From the NCBI GenBank assembly GCA_026686845.1, contig JAIVEN010000015.1, positions 9,777,501 through 9,841,500 of the forward strand: 64,000 nt of DNA, in the 5' to 3' direction. The notes under the pieces were generated by a model, which had not been told where the DNA came from, searched no databases, and saw nothing but the letters and a program-made list of their open reading frames with translations. The position numbers and the translations under genes are program-made. Source of the stretch: Adenanthera pavonina. Lineage: Eukaryota > Streptophyta > Magnoliopsida > Fabales > Fabaceae. This document shows positions 12,401-24,626 of this stretch, piece by piece (position 1 is the stretch's first letter; every line of letters starts with the position of its first letter).

Positions 12401-15400
12401 TAGGGAATAGAGAGAAGTCGTAAATTTTAATACAGTCAGTGTCCAGAGAATATATAGAACAAAATAAAGGACCTAATATGTGTAACACCCTACTCCAACA
12501 CATCATCAAACTTGATTAATTACTTAAAAAACTAACCAAACAATATCAAAATACCTCGACTTTAACTCCCAAATTATCAAGAGTAGCGGAAAAACACCAC
12601 ATGGGCACTAGGATAGGTTAGGGCCATGGCCTGCTATAGTGCCGCCACGGCCTTAGCTGAGCAGTAGCACTTGGCGCCGCGGCAGCCCCTTACTAATACA
12701 ATATCAATAATTTGCAACTTTTCATGGTGAATTTTCGACATGCATAACTTCGTGCTTCGATCTCCGATTAATTTGATTCCAACTCTTACAGATTACTCTC
12801 ATCATAATCTAACTATGGGCACCAATTTCACTCAAATCCAACTTCATATGAAGATTCTGGATACCCAATACTGTTTTGGCCACTTTTTGGCCAAAACTCA
12901 CAACTTACCACCTCCATTTGCCATCAAAGACAATTTAGCATTCAAGAACCATTCACACAGGTCCTATTTGGCTCAACCAACTTGTACAAGAAGGTTTCGT
13001 CTCGGAGAAATCACTTCTCTGAGATTTGATTCCCTTGAACTAAATTCACATAATAGGCTATATGCCCAAAATTCCCATACATGGCCCAAAATCCTCTTTG
13101 GGCTCACTCCTACGGCCATTCTAATACGCAGACACCTACTCCTACATTAATGACTATACTGAGGTCCACAATCATACTATGTCACATGCCCGTCAACCAC
13201 AAACTGGGCATATATTTATAACTTCACTACTCATCATCCCTCAACATTATCTATGCAATATCATCATTTTATCTACATATACATAACCACATATATCTCT
13301 ATACTCCCAGGATACACGTACAGGCAACCAACCACAACAATCTACTTGGCACAATATTGCATAAATTAAATAACAACTACCAACTACTTTAAATTCCCAA
13401 ATGCGGAGAGGTTTACGATTCCATGGTCTTCCCTGAATGACCAAATACAGAGGGGGTGTGAGACAATGTTTCAATAATCAGGACAAACACACACATATAT
13501 ATAATACCATCAATATCACAAATATATGGAATGATGTCATGCAATGCCAAATGTTATGCGATGTGTGTCTCCCTCAAACACGACTAGAACCACGAGTTGG
13601 CGTTATCAGAAGACATTTCAATAGGTGATTCTCTTCCAACAATTGGTGAAGACTGATTTCAAGATATCACCAAACTCACCTCACACTAGTGTACTCGACC
13701 AAAGGTCATACTAGTGATTGGATAATGGCTATCCTTCACCTACACCACCACAAATTGCTGGTAATTTAGGAAAGTTGCAATCCACTGTCACCCGACTCTC
13801 CTGGTTATAGGAGAGGATTTAGTGGCAAGAATATTCCCTCCTATCACCAAATCATATCATATCATATCATAGTCTCCTGCCACCTGACTTTCTTAATGAG
13901 GAGAGGATTTAGTAGCAGAGATCTTTCATCATACCATCATATTATATATCATCATCACCACCCGATTCACCTTTCCTCACAATGTCATGTGGTGGTGATG
14001 TTCATGCCATATCACTATATCATTATCATCATGTTTCTCAATGTCATGCTATGGACTCATGTCATGTCACATCATCATCATCTAATATAATATCTAGCCG
14101 TGTGCATATCACGATATATAAAAAAATCATACACATACATAACAATATCGTGGTATGAACGGAAACATGTATATATATATATTATCATACAACACATATA
14201 TTACAAACACCCGATTACCTTAGGTTGTCAATACCAATACCACGCACATAGGGGCTTAAGCAAGCCTGCAGAGCACTCCTCACGAACTATATGCCTCCAA
14301 TTATCCCGTTAACGCTGCAATATCACAGTAACTCCAATTAATATAAAACACATAATGATCTTTGACTCATAATTTCATCATTCAAGTTTAGCCCATAGCC
14401 CCAACAACATAATGACACACTAATGGGCTCTAATTGATCATCCATATCATAACCGTCCTCATACATCTCAGATTCCCAACTATCTCAACTAAAATCATCC
14501 TAGGGTTTGCTCAAACTCATCACAAACCAACCAAAACTCGTACCCAAGTTTCAATAACACTAAATCACACTCCGATAATCCCTTTATACACATTTTAATT
14601 GGTGGGAATCAACCAGAAACAGACTCTCACACATACCCACGAAAATCAACTCAAAATCAAAGAGAAAAAGGAAGGGGCAGGGAGTAGATCCACATACCAA
14701 CTAAGAATCAAGCTTCTTGGGTCCCAAAACTGCTTCCAAAGGTCGAATCCACAGAGCCCTAGTAGAGAATCCTTCATCTCCCTCTATTTTTCTTTGTTTC
14801 GCTCGACTAGTTCTCGTCTGCTTTAAAGATATTTTGCGACTCTCACCATGGTGTTAGTAAGTTCGCCGTAGCGCAAGTGCTCTCAACCCAAAAAATTTTT
14901 CAAGTTGTCACAAGTGTCTCGCCGCAGTGGCCCTGCACCTCGCCGCGACATGACCCTTCTTTGTCTCAAATATTGAATTTGTCCCATTTGTATCCTTCCT
15001 CCGGTCCTGCACACATCATCAAATATGCTTGTGGTTAGCTCGGGATTAAGTTTAGGGTAGTCTAATGATGATTGTTACAATATGTACATATTTTAAATAA
15101 TATTTGTTCCACTCCATCACTTGCCCCCGGATTCAGTTGATAACTATGGTTTTCAGTGGCAAATAATCGCTGATTATTTAAACAATTGTTATATGAATAC
15201 TTTCATGTAGTTCATACAAGAAATTGAGAATTTTAACTCAGTCATGACATTACTGAGATTCAAGCAGAAGCAGTAAAGTCATAAATACCTTTAACTATGC
15301 TTTTAAAATTTGAAGTAGGAAACATTAAAAATCAACAATCATGATCTTAAACACCTGAAATCACAAACACAGGGAGAAGAGAAGGAAAAAGATTTCCTTG

Positions 15401-17088
15401 GGAGCCTTTTCTGACAAGTGCAGAAATTGTGGTGGTGGAACTCTCTGGGGGGAAGATTTCTCTCAGCCAGGAACCCTCGCAATTGTTCAAAGTTGGACCA
15501 GAATAATCTCTCCCATTAAGAGTCTATCATGTTTCACCGTGCTATAATCCAATCCTTATGTTGCTAACCCCTGCGTAACCGCCTTTAATGGCAATTTTAA
15601 AATTCTAGGAGATGAGGACCACTCATTATATTTTAAAATTCAAGTAAGCAGAATATAATAATATTCCCTTTTCATATATTATTTTAAAACGTTCCAATGC
15701 CTTTCATATCCATAGGCTAGGGAAATCATTATTGCTACTTTAGCATAATCTAATAATATTCAAATGAATACTTATATTGTTGAGGCTACTTATTGTTCTA
15801 CAGGAGCATGTCCTCTCTGGTGGTCATGGACTTATGGTGCGAGGATACGATCCTGTTATAAAATCTCTTGCGAAGGATATTGACATACGCCTGAACCATA
15901 GGTATGCCTATACAATTTAAAACATGACTTTGCTGCATGATTATATTGTCATCATTTATGACTGCTTGCAATTGACAAAAGATAAAGAAAGCAGAAAACT
16001 ACTGATGCCGTATTTGAAGCCCGGAAAATATTAAGTGCAGGAAAGTGTGTTTATAATGTGGATTTATTTAATATCCACTTTGGTTGTTAATTGAGTTTAC
16101 TACTTTTATTTGAATCCCACTTTATACTTTGATCCCAAAGAAATGTGGTTTTCTTGTTTTCATGCTTCTCTCGGTAGAATACTTTGCTCTTTTTCCTTTG
16201 TGCCCTCTCACCCACCCTTTCATGATTTTGATCCTTCTGTTTTAACTAGGGTGACTAAGATATCCAATGGATACAATAAGGTGATGGTCACGGTTGAAGA
16301 TGGCAGGAACTTTGTTGCTGATGCTGCTATTATAACAGTTCCTCTTGGAATTCTCAAAGCCAATTTGATTGAATTTGAACCAAAACTTCCTGAATGGAAG
16401 GTGGCTGCAATTTCAGATCTTGGTGTGGGCAATGAAAATAAAATTGCCCTAAGATTTGACAGGGTATTTTGGCCTAATGTAGAGCTCTTGGGCGTTGTTG
16501 CTCCCACTTCTTATGCTTGTGGCTATTTTCTCAATCTCCACAAAGCAACAGGCCATCCAATTCTTGTCTATATGGCAGCCGGCAGATTTGCTTACGACCT
16601 TGAAAAGCTAACTGATGAGGCGGCTGCAAATTTTGTAATGCAACAGCTCAAAAAGATGTTTCCTGATGCTTCTGAGCCTGTAAGCTCTGCTTTCATGTAG
16701 TTGTCATGGTACTTATCTTCTATAGACTCTCGGAGCCTGAATTTATGGTTTTGTTGGACTGTTGCAGGTTCAGTATCTTGTGTCCCATTGGGGAACAGAC
16801 CCAAACACACTTGGTTGTTACTCATATGACTTAGTTGGAAAGCCTGATGATGTGTATGATCGGCTTCGTGCACCTGTAGGAAATCTATTCTTTGGTGGGG
16901 AAGCAGTGAGCTTGGATCACCAGGGATCTGTGCATGGAGCTTACTCTGCTGGAGTTATGGCTGCTGATAATTGTCAGCGATATCTCTTGGCCAAACAAGG
17001 CCACATGATGGAAAAGCTGCCTCTTGTCCCCAATGTTACGCATGAAATGCTTGAAACTGCTATTCCCCTTCAAATATCTAGGATGTAA
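9401..17088 (+). CDS. PAO4: Polyamine oxidase, PAO4-like, peroxisomal
   Basis: This is an FAD-dependent amine oxidase that back-converts spermine and spermidine in the peroxisome, releasing H2O2. There are ten exons: 9401-9440, 9881-9993, 10092-10180, 10786-10899, 11418-11505, 11597-11682, 11768-11870, 15804-15901, 16250-16679 and 16768-17088. They give 493 residues, close to Arabidopsis PAO4. The FAD dinucleotide motif VIGAGISG is at residues 31-38, followed by LESRDRLGGR. The conserved blocks YRTSGD, LSGGHGLMV and FLNLHKATGHP are present, and so is GGEA...GSVHGAYSAG near the C-terminus. The protein ends in SRM, a PTS1 signal. All introns are GT-AG except intron 7, which starts with GC. That intron holds a solo LTR. 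No frame break was found. The ATG gives an in-frame start with good splicing into exon 2. Confidence 0.92.
11871..15803 (+). other. PAO intron 7: GC-AG intron of 3.9 kb
   Basis: Exon 7 ends ...TGG GAT CAG, followed by GCAAGT, the classic strong GC-AG donor (AG|GCAAGT). The acceptor is TTCTACAG before GAG CAT at 15804. Using the nearby GT at 11875 would shift the frame and destroy the conserved LSGGHG block. The intron is inflated by the LTR at 12481-15079. Confidence 0.8.
12481..15079 (+). mobile_element. Solo LTR, probably Ty3/gypsy, inside PAO intron 7
   Basis: The element starts TGTAACACCC and ends GATTGTTACA. The outer seven bases, TGTAACA and TGTTACA, are perfect inverted repeats with TG...CA termini. 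It is flanked by the five-base target duplication ATATG at 12476-12480 and 15080-15084. The 2599 bp hold no gag or pol similarity, so it is a long LTR left by recombination. TGTAACACCC starts are common in plant gypsy LTRs; the lineage and the + orientation are inferred. It carries simple-sequence tracts such as repeated ATCAT units near 13850-13870 and 13920-14090. Confidence 0.8.
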
Positions 17089-17388
17089 CTTTCCCTCATT
17101 TTCAAATTTCGAATAATTAAAGAACTTCCTTGCAAAATTTTTTAATGGCATAATTTAACTATCATCCGTTCCCATATGACACTATGTTGGAGTGTTATAG
17201 TGAGAAGAATCTCATCAGGTGCATCGCCCTTTTAAAGTTACATCGCCCGGCCCCCTTTTCAAGTGGCATAATTTTTTAATGTTTAAATCGAATTGATCAT
17301 GAGTACATGAGTAGGCATGGAATTAGTCAATATTAGAATTGAATTTTAATGTTTATTCATGATTAGAATGACCTGTTCATTTATTTTT
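17089..17388. other. PAO 3' flank
   Basis: About 300 bases between the PAO stop and the MULE, presumably holding the 3' UTR. I saw no clear poly(A) signal and no other feature. Confidence 0.4.
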
Positions 17389-19046
17389 GGGAAATTGCTA
17401 TTCAGGAATTGACATTTAATTAAAAAATGAGGCTTATTGTTCATTTAATTACAAAAAAAAAAGAGCAATTTTTTCAAATTAAATATAAAAAATATAAAGT
17501 TACAAAAATACTCTCAACTTTTATCTTTTCTCTTATCATTGCTAATTAACGGCTATCAATGATTGGTCAACACCAATCAATAATTGTTGATCACTAGCCA
17601 ACGACTATTGGCAATTGGTCAACATTTGCAAGAAACTTTTATTAGATTTTGTAATTTGTTTGTCCTGAATTTGTAACTTAATTTTTAAATTTTTACTTTG
17701 TAATTTTTTTTATAGAATTTATAATTTCTTTACTCTAAATTTGCAACTTATTTTTCAAATTTTTACTAAGAATTGTTTTAGTATTTTTATAGTTTCTTTT
17801 TCAAATTTTACAACTTAGTTACTTTGAATTTACAACTTATTTTTCAACTTTTTATTATAAATAGTTTCAGTATTTTACAATTTCCTTTTTAAAATTTATA
17901 ACTTACTTATTATGAATTTGTAAATTTTTTTGCAGATTTTTATTATGAATTTTTTTAATGTTTTACAATTTCTTTTCTAGAATTTGTAACTTATTTACTC
18001 TGAATTTTTGCAACTCATTTTCTAAACTTTTACTATAACTTATTTCAATGTTTTTGCAACTTATTTTACAATTTACTTACTTTGAATTTACAACTCATTT
18101 TTCATATGTTTATTATAATTTTTTTGGTGTTTCTACAATTTATTTTACATATTTTGTAATTTACCTACTTTTAATTTGTAATTCATTTTCTAAAATTTTA
18201 CTATGAATTATTTCAATATTTTTGTAACTTTTTTTTTTTTACATTTTACAACTTATTCACTCTGAATTTACAACTTGTTTTTCAAATCTTTATTACGAAT
18301 TGTTTCAAGTTAAAAAATTTTGGAAAAAACGTTTACAAGCATTAGAAAAAATTCATAGTAAATTTGAAATTTGAGTTGCAAATTATAAGTAAACAAGCTG
18401 CAAATTTTTTTAAAAAAGTTGCAAAGTACTAAAATAATTAATAGTACAAATTCAAAATAAGTAAATTATAAAATATATAAAACATATTGTAATAACACTG
18501 AAACAACTTATAATAAAAATTTGGAAAACAAATTACAAATTTAAAGTAAGTATGTTTTAAATTCTTAAAAGAAAGTTGTGAAACATTGAAGTCATTCATA
18601 ATAAAAAGTCAAAAAATAAGTTATAAATTCATAGTAAATAAATTGTAAAATCTGAAAAAGAAGTTATGAAAGTATTGAAACAATTTATAGTAAAAATTTA
18701 GAAAATAAGATGCAAATTTATAGTAAAGAAGTTGCATATTCTAAAAAGGAAATTGCAAAGTAAAAATTTAAAAATTAAGTTACAAATTCAGAATAAGTCA
18801 ATTATAAAATTTAGTAAAAATTTTCAACAAATGATGAAAGAATGCTGATAGCTAATGACCAGTCACCGCATTACCATTGATTGGTCGCTGGTGACAGTTG
18901 ACCGCGATGGTAGGGATAGTTTAGACTATTTTGATAATTTTACATTTTTTTAAATATTTAATTGAAAAAAATTGATTCTTTTTTATAATTAAATGAAGAA
19001 TAAATCCCTTTTTGTAATTAAATGTTGATTCTAGTCCTAAATACCC
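17389..19046. mobile_element. Non-autonomous foldback MULE with tandem-repeat arms
   Basis: The left end is GGGAAATTGCTATTCAGG and the right end, reversed, is GGGTATTTAGGACTAG. Both lead into the same ACATTTAATTA block, giving terminal inverted repeats of more than 100 bases. Flanks are the nine-base direct repeat TTTATTTTT at 17380-17388 and 19047-19055, the size expected for Mutator-like elements, although the target is low in complexity. The left arm (about 17640-18310) holds some eight diverged tandem units of roughly 85-90 bases. The right arm (about 18340-18820) holds inverted copies, so the element is a long imperfect palindrome centred near 18320. No coding capacity. Confidence 0.75.
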
Positions 19047-20017
19047 TTTATTTTTTTTTTTCAGTGAACTGGATTTACTTAATTTTTTAAAAAAATTGTA
19101 TTTTATCCCTTCAAATTATAATTTAACTATAACCTTGATATCTAAACTTTTAACTGACATATCACAAAAGTCAAGTATGCTGACACCCATTTATACGACA
19201 TTAAATATAACATGTGATAAATGAATTTACTTTCGACAATAATTTGAAAACAAATTATTACCCTTTAAAATCTAATTTAAATACTAATAACATTTTAATT
19301 AAACTTCTAGTTCAAGTGTGTCCAAAAAAAAATTAGGGGTTTTGAATGATTTTTAATGAAATTGAAACAACAACAAAAAGGGAAAGAAAACAATAAAAAG
19401 AATGAGAATGCGTTTTAAAAGTATTTTGTTATCTATGGAGAAATGAATAAAATTTTGATATGATAAATATGAAATGGAAGATTTAACAGATCAAAATATT
19501 CCTGTATAAAAAATGAATAAAAAAAACTGCGATGGCTATAAAAAAATCATCCGGAGAAGAAGAGATCAATGATGGTGGAGCACTGAACAGATTATGGCGT
19601 TAATGGTGGAGTTCGAACAAATCTACAGCAGTGGAAGATGATAGAAAATGTTTTGATCTACAGTGGTGGAGGACGTGGAGCGTGTCGGGATTTGCGATTA
19701 AATGTTCAGAAAAGGAAGGACCTTTTGCTGTTGACATCGTCGGCGAAGCTTGGACAGATTTGGACCTTTGAAACTTGGAAGCTTCTTCTATGGTGGTTGT
19801 TGTGACAGATCTGGACCTAATTGATTGAGCATCCCACTGATTGAATAGAGATTGGACTTACAAACATAGGTTGGCTTGATGAACTGACATCGCACGAAGT
19901 TCAGCTTGCGACAATACTCGACGAGATGCTGCCTGGTGTTAGACGTTTGGTGGGTTCAGTCCGCATTGCCATCATAGGGAAGGAGGAAGATCATGACTTG
20001 TGATTTTGTGATGAGAA
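19047..20017. other. Intergenic stretch left of the copia element
   Basis: AT-rich to about 19550, then a less AT-rich 450 bases (about 19560-20010) with many short G-rich and GGTGG motifs. There is no open frame of note and no family I recognise. Confidence 0.4.
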
Positions 20018-20752
20018 TGTTGGCTGCAAATTAAAAATTCGTTAGAGTAAAATAATTCGAGCCGTGCACAAGGACACTATCCTTGAGAGTTATTCCGCCA
20101 CAAGACGGCACTTCCCAGGATTGAACGGATTCTTCTGCGGAGTCGCAGGTAAACAGAACAGCAGAAAAAACACAGATGAAGAAAGGAGGTAGAGAGAACA
20201 GAGGAGGAAGAGAGAATAGCTCGAATGATGTCCGCAGCTGTGGTGTGCTGAACCCGGTGATCGACCTTGGTATTTATAGGTACCAGAGCGACAGGACGTT
20301 GAACGACACTTAATGACGTTAATGAGGATGTTTCTGAATGTTGGGCGGTTTCCGACATAAGAATTAACAAAAATTAAACTATAGAAAACGGATCGGTAAT
20401 GTCAAGGAAACGGATGATCAACGTTCAGAAACATTAATAGTATGAATCTCATAACCGAAGCCTTAAAACTATGAATCTTCTGAAAAGCTATTTTATAAAA
20501 AATAATTTCTGGCAACGGCAAAAAAGTGTCCAACCCCGGGTAGGACGGGGGGGGGATAGACGGATTTCAACTGAGTTGGCCCAGTTTTGTCCAGTTTTTG
20601 TGCGCGCGAGCCCATTCTCTTCCTAAGCCCATTTTACTCCTTCATAATCACATGTTAATATTTATACTCTTTGGTCTTCATTTGTTTGAGCAATGTGGAA
20701 CCTCTTTTTCTCTCTTTTCCTTTTGACACACACACACATGTATTTTTCAACA
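20018..20752 (-). repeat. Copia 3' LTR (left in window)
   Basis: 735 bp, TGTTGG...CAACA in window orientation. It carries the reversed TATAAATA at 20271-20278 and a CA repeat near its right end. On the element strand it is preceded by a polypurine tract. Confidence 0.92.
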
Positions 20753-20760
20753 ATCCCCCA
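20753..20760 (-). other. Polypurine tract of the copia element
   Basis: On the element strand TGGGGGAT abuts the 3' LTR directly, the expected place for the plus-strand primer. It lies in the loop of a hairpin whose arms are 20720-20741 (inside the LTR) and 20760-20775 (internal). Confidence 0.65.
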
Positions 20761-21305
20761 CATGTGTGTCAAAAGATTACTATTATTTGAATGAGTATAA
20801 GCATTTCGAATATGGTGTCTTGCGGACTATGAACCATATCTAGACCAATAAAGCTTAGTACACAGAGTTGTTAGTGAAGCTTATAGCTTCTATGAACTAA
20901 CAATTCTTTGTTGTATACTAGCAGCTTTAAGAACCAACTTATACCCCCACAATTTCCACTGTTATTGCAGTTTTGCGCTTTAAACTTTGGCCGTGCGCGT
21001 GCCTGGTTTTAATGAATGCTCTAGAGATTTTTGCCATAATCTCATAGGAGCGGCCCCACTCCACATTCATATAGGTGATTTCATCAAGTGTATCTGCAAT
21101 GAACACACCATCCTTAAGGAATATGAAATCATTAAGAGTTTTTACTCAACCTCACCAATAGTGCATCCTAACACTTTTCTCATATCATAGGAAGGGATAA
21201 AAAATAAAGTGTTAGTAGAGCTAACAAATGACTTATTTTTACCCATATGAACCTCCTTCATGGGATCCCCAATCACAGAAGTTGGGTTACCATCATTGTT
21301 AATTT
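20761..21305 (-). other. Copia 3' untranslated internal region
   Basis: About 545 bases between the natural pol stop and the polypurine tract. No conserved domain was seen. Confidence 0.55.
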
Positions 21306-22610
21306 TCAAATTGGCTTAAGTCTCATTCCCCTCGATGTTTCCAAAATTTATTTTTTCCCTAAAGGTTTGGTTAGGGGGTCTGCCAGATTTAATTCTGACC
21401 TTACAAAATCGATCGATATAACTCCATTTTTCAACAACTGTCTTATAATATTATGTCTCAAACGAATGTGCCTACTTTTGCCATTGTAGGTCTTATTTTT
21501 AGCAACTACTATTGCCGATTGACTATCACAATGTAATGACACTGATGGTGTTGGTTTTTCACCTAATGGGATATTTGCCAAGAAGTTTTTCAACCACTCA
21601 GCCTCATTACTAGCCAGCTCCAGAGCAATGAACTCTGAATCCATAGTGGATCTTGCTATAATATTTTGTTGAGCTGATTTCCAGGTTACTGCACCACCAC
21701 CAAGAGTGAATACATAGCCACTAGTAGATTTGGTCTCTTCTGAATCTGAGATCCAGTTAGCATCACTGTATCTTTCTAGTACAGCGGGAAATCCACCATA
21801 AAATATACCATAGTTTATGGTACTTTTCAAATAACTCATTAATCTATCCAAAGCTAACCAATGTTCAGTACTTGGACAGTGAGTATATCTACTCAATCTA
21901 CACACAGCATATACTATATCAGGTCGGGTGTAATTCATTAAATGCAATAGACTTCCAATAATCTGTGCATATATAGTTTGAGCTACTGGATCACCTTTAT
22001 TTTTAATTAATTTGGTGCTAGCATTATAAGGAGTGCTTACAGGTATTTTTTCAAAGAATTCAAATTTTTTAAGGATTTTTTCAACATAATGTTCTTGAGA
22101 TAGTAAAATGCCATATTCACTCCTTATAATTTTAACACCTAATATCACCTTTGCTTCACCCATATCTTTCATATCAAACTTTGAAGAAAGAAATCTTTTA
22201 GTTTCAATCACAACATTCATGCTTGTACAAAAAATGAGCATGTCATCAACATATAAACAGATAATCACACAACCATCATTCACAACTTTTGTGTAAACAC
22301 ATCTTTCTATTTCAACAGTAGAAAAACCATCACTCGTTAAGACTTGGTCAAGTTTTTCATGCCATTGTTTGGGTGCTTGTTTTAATCCATATAATGATTT
22401 AACAAGTTTACAAACTTTATTTTCTTGTCCAGGAGCAACACACCCTTCGGGTTGTACCATATAAATTTCCTTTTCTAAGTCACCATTTAAGAAAGCTGTT
22501 TTAACATCCATTTGATAAATAAATAATTTATAAACTGAGGCTAGAGCAATTAAAATTCTAATAGAAGAAATTCTTGTCACTGGAAAAAAAGTATCAAAAT
22601 AATCAACATT
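21306..22610 (-). pseudogene. Copia pol, reverse transcriptase and RNase H part
   Basis: It continues in the same frame after a TAA at 22613-22611. Reverse transcriptase motifs are MDVKTAFLNG, LYGLKQAPKQW and the active-site YVDD, followed by copia RNase H blocks (SDANWISD, STSGYVF, CDSQSAI). A further TAA at 21350-21348 interrupts the tail. The frame beyond it still encodes the family-typical ETSRGM ending and stops at TGA 21308-21306. Confidence 0.88.
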
Positions 22611-24626
22611 TTATTTTTGAGTAAATCCCTTAGCTACTAGCCTCGCTTTATATTTGTCAATGGATCCATCAGGATTATATTTCTTTCTAAAGACCCATTT
22701 ACAACTAATAGACTTTGCTCCTGGAGGCAAGTCTACTAAAATCCAAGTTTTATTTTGATTAAGAGAATCAATTTCAGTTTTAATAGCTTCTATCCAAAAA
22801 TGAGCATCAGAAGATGAAATAGCTTCAGAAAATTTTGATGGCTCATTTTGTACCAAATAAGTATAAAAGTCATTTCCAAAAGAAGTTTCTTTCTTTTGTC
22901 TTTTACTTCTCCTCAAATTTTCGACAGAATTTTCATTTTGATTTGATGAAGGAAGTAAATTTTCTGCAGTTTGAGAAATATGTTGAACTTTCAATGGAAA
23001 AATATGCTCAAAAAATTCTGCATCTTTAGTTTCAATAATAGTGTTCTGATTAAGAACATCACTTTTTAAAACTAGAAATCTATAAGATGCACTATGTTCA
23101 GCATATCCAAAAAACATGCAATCAGAAGTTTTAGAACCAATTTTTCTTTTCTTAGGATCAGGTAATAAAACTTTTGCAAGACATCCCCACATTTTTAAAT
23201 ATTTTAAATTTGGTGTATGTCCCTTCCATAATTGATAAGGTGTCTTATTTATTTTCTTATAAGGTATTCTATTTTGTAAGAAACATGCAGATAATAAAGC
23301 TTCATCCCATAAATTATCTGGTGCAGAAGAACTTATAAACATAGCATTCATCATTTCTTTTAAAGTTCTATTTTTCCTTTCTGCTACTCCATTTGACTCA
23401 GGTGAATATGGAGGGGTTACTTCATGAATTATTCCTTCCTTTTCACAAAAATCATTAAATAAAACAAATTCTCCTCCTCTATCTGATCTAACTCTTTTAA
23501 TCTTTTTATTTAATTGATTTTCTACCTCAGTTTTATATAAAAGAAATTTATCAAAAGCTTCATCTTTATTTCTCAATAAATATACTTTAGTATATCTTAA
23601 AAAATCGTCAATAAAAGTTACATAATACTTTTTGCCACCTCTTGTCATAGTTTGTTTCAAATCGCCCAAGTCAGTATGTATTAAACTAAGTAATTCAGTT
23701 TCTCTTTGTACAGAAAAATGAGATTTTTTAGTTAACTTAGCTTCTGCACAAATTTCACATTTATTTAGAAAATTTTTGTTAATTTCAGAAATTAAACCAA
23801 GTTTTTGCATTTTCTTTAAATATGACTCACTAACATGTCCTAATCGAGCATGCCATATATCAAAAGAATTAATCATGAACACAGACAAGTAAGCAGAAGA
23901 TGATGCATTTTCATTCATGTTAGAAATGTTGAGTACAAACAGTCCCTGAGTACAATAACCCTTTCCAACAAACACATTATTCTTTGTCATTACGATCTTA
24001 TCAGATTCGAATGACATCTTAACCCCAGCTTTGCTCAATAGAGCTACAGAAATTAGATTAGCTCTAACATCAGGCACATGAAGAACATCATTGAGTGATA
24101 AAGTCTTTCTAGATGTGAGCTTCAGTTCAACCTTTCCTTTTCCCAAAACTTTTGCAGTTCGGGAATCAGCAAGGTAAATACGATCTTCTCCTTCCTTGAT
24201 AGGACTATAGGAGGAAAACAGCTCATGATTTGCACAAATGTGCCTGGTAGCCCCAGAGTCTACCACCCATTTCTTCACATCGGATATCAAGAGAGCTTGA
24301 GAAATGACCGCTGCAATAATTTCATCTTCTTCATCTCCTTGAACCAGATTGGCCTTATAAGGATTGTCATTTCTAGCCCTCTTCCTGCACTGAGCAGCAT
24401 GGTGGCCTGGTTTTCCACAAACAAAGCAACTACCTTTCTTTTTGAACTTGGGGTTAGAACTTTTGGGCTTGTAGTCAGGTTTTGTTTTAGAGTCATACCT
24501 CTTGCCGTGCTGTTTTGTCTCTACCAGATTTGCTTTTGATACAATCTCCTTGCCTTTAGCAGCTTGCATCTCCTTCCGATTAGTGTCCTCGATTATGATA
24601 TGAGTAATCAAATCTGATAGTGACAA
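22611..24626 (-). pseudogene. Copia gag end, protease, integrase and start of reverse transcriptase
   Basis: In the same frame as gag. Zinc knuckle CFVCGKPGHHAAQC comes first, then protease WVVDSGATRH and the GAG-pre-integrase zinc-binding region (HARLGH...CEIC). The integrase DDE core follows: HTDLGD, FIDDF, and PYSPESNGVAERKNRT carrying the Glu. The reverse transcriptase starts at WIEAIKTEID and is cut by the TAA at 22613-22611, where the family has Gln. The change fits CAA to TAA. Confidence 0.9.

Noticed and set aside
12740..14826. Several ORFs of 63-136 codons
   Set aside because: All lie within the solo LTR, with His/Thr-rich low-complexity translations from ATCAT-type repeats.
17640..18310. 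Regular repeats with spacing that could suggest a CRISPR-like array
   Set aside because: The units are AT-rich, diverged, without constant repeat and unique spacers, and form the arms of a foldback transposon in a plant genome.
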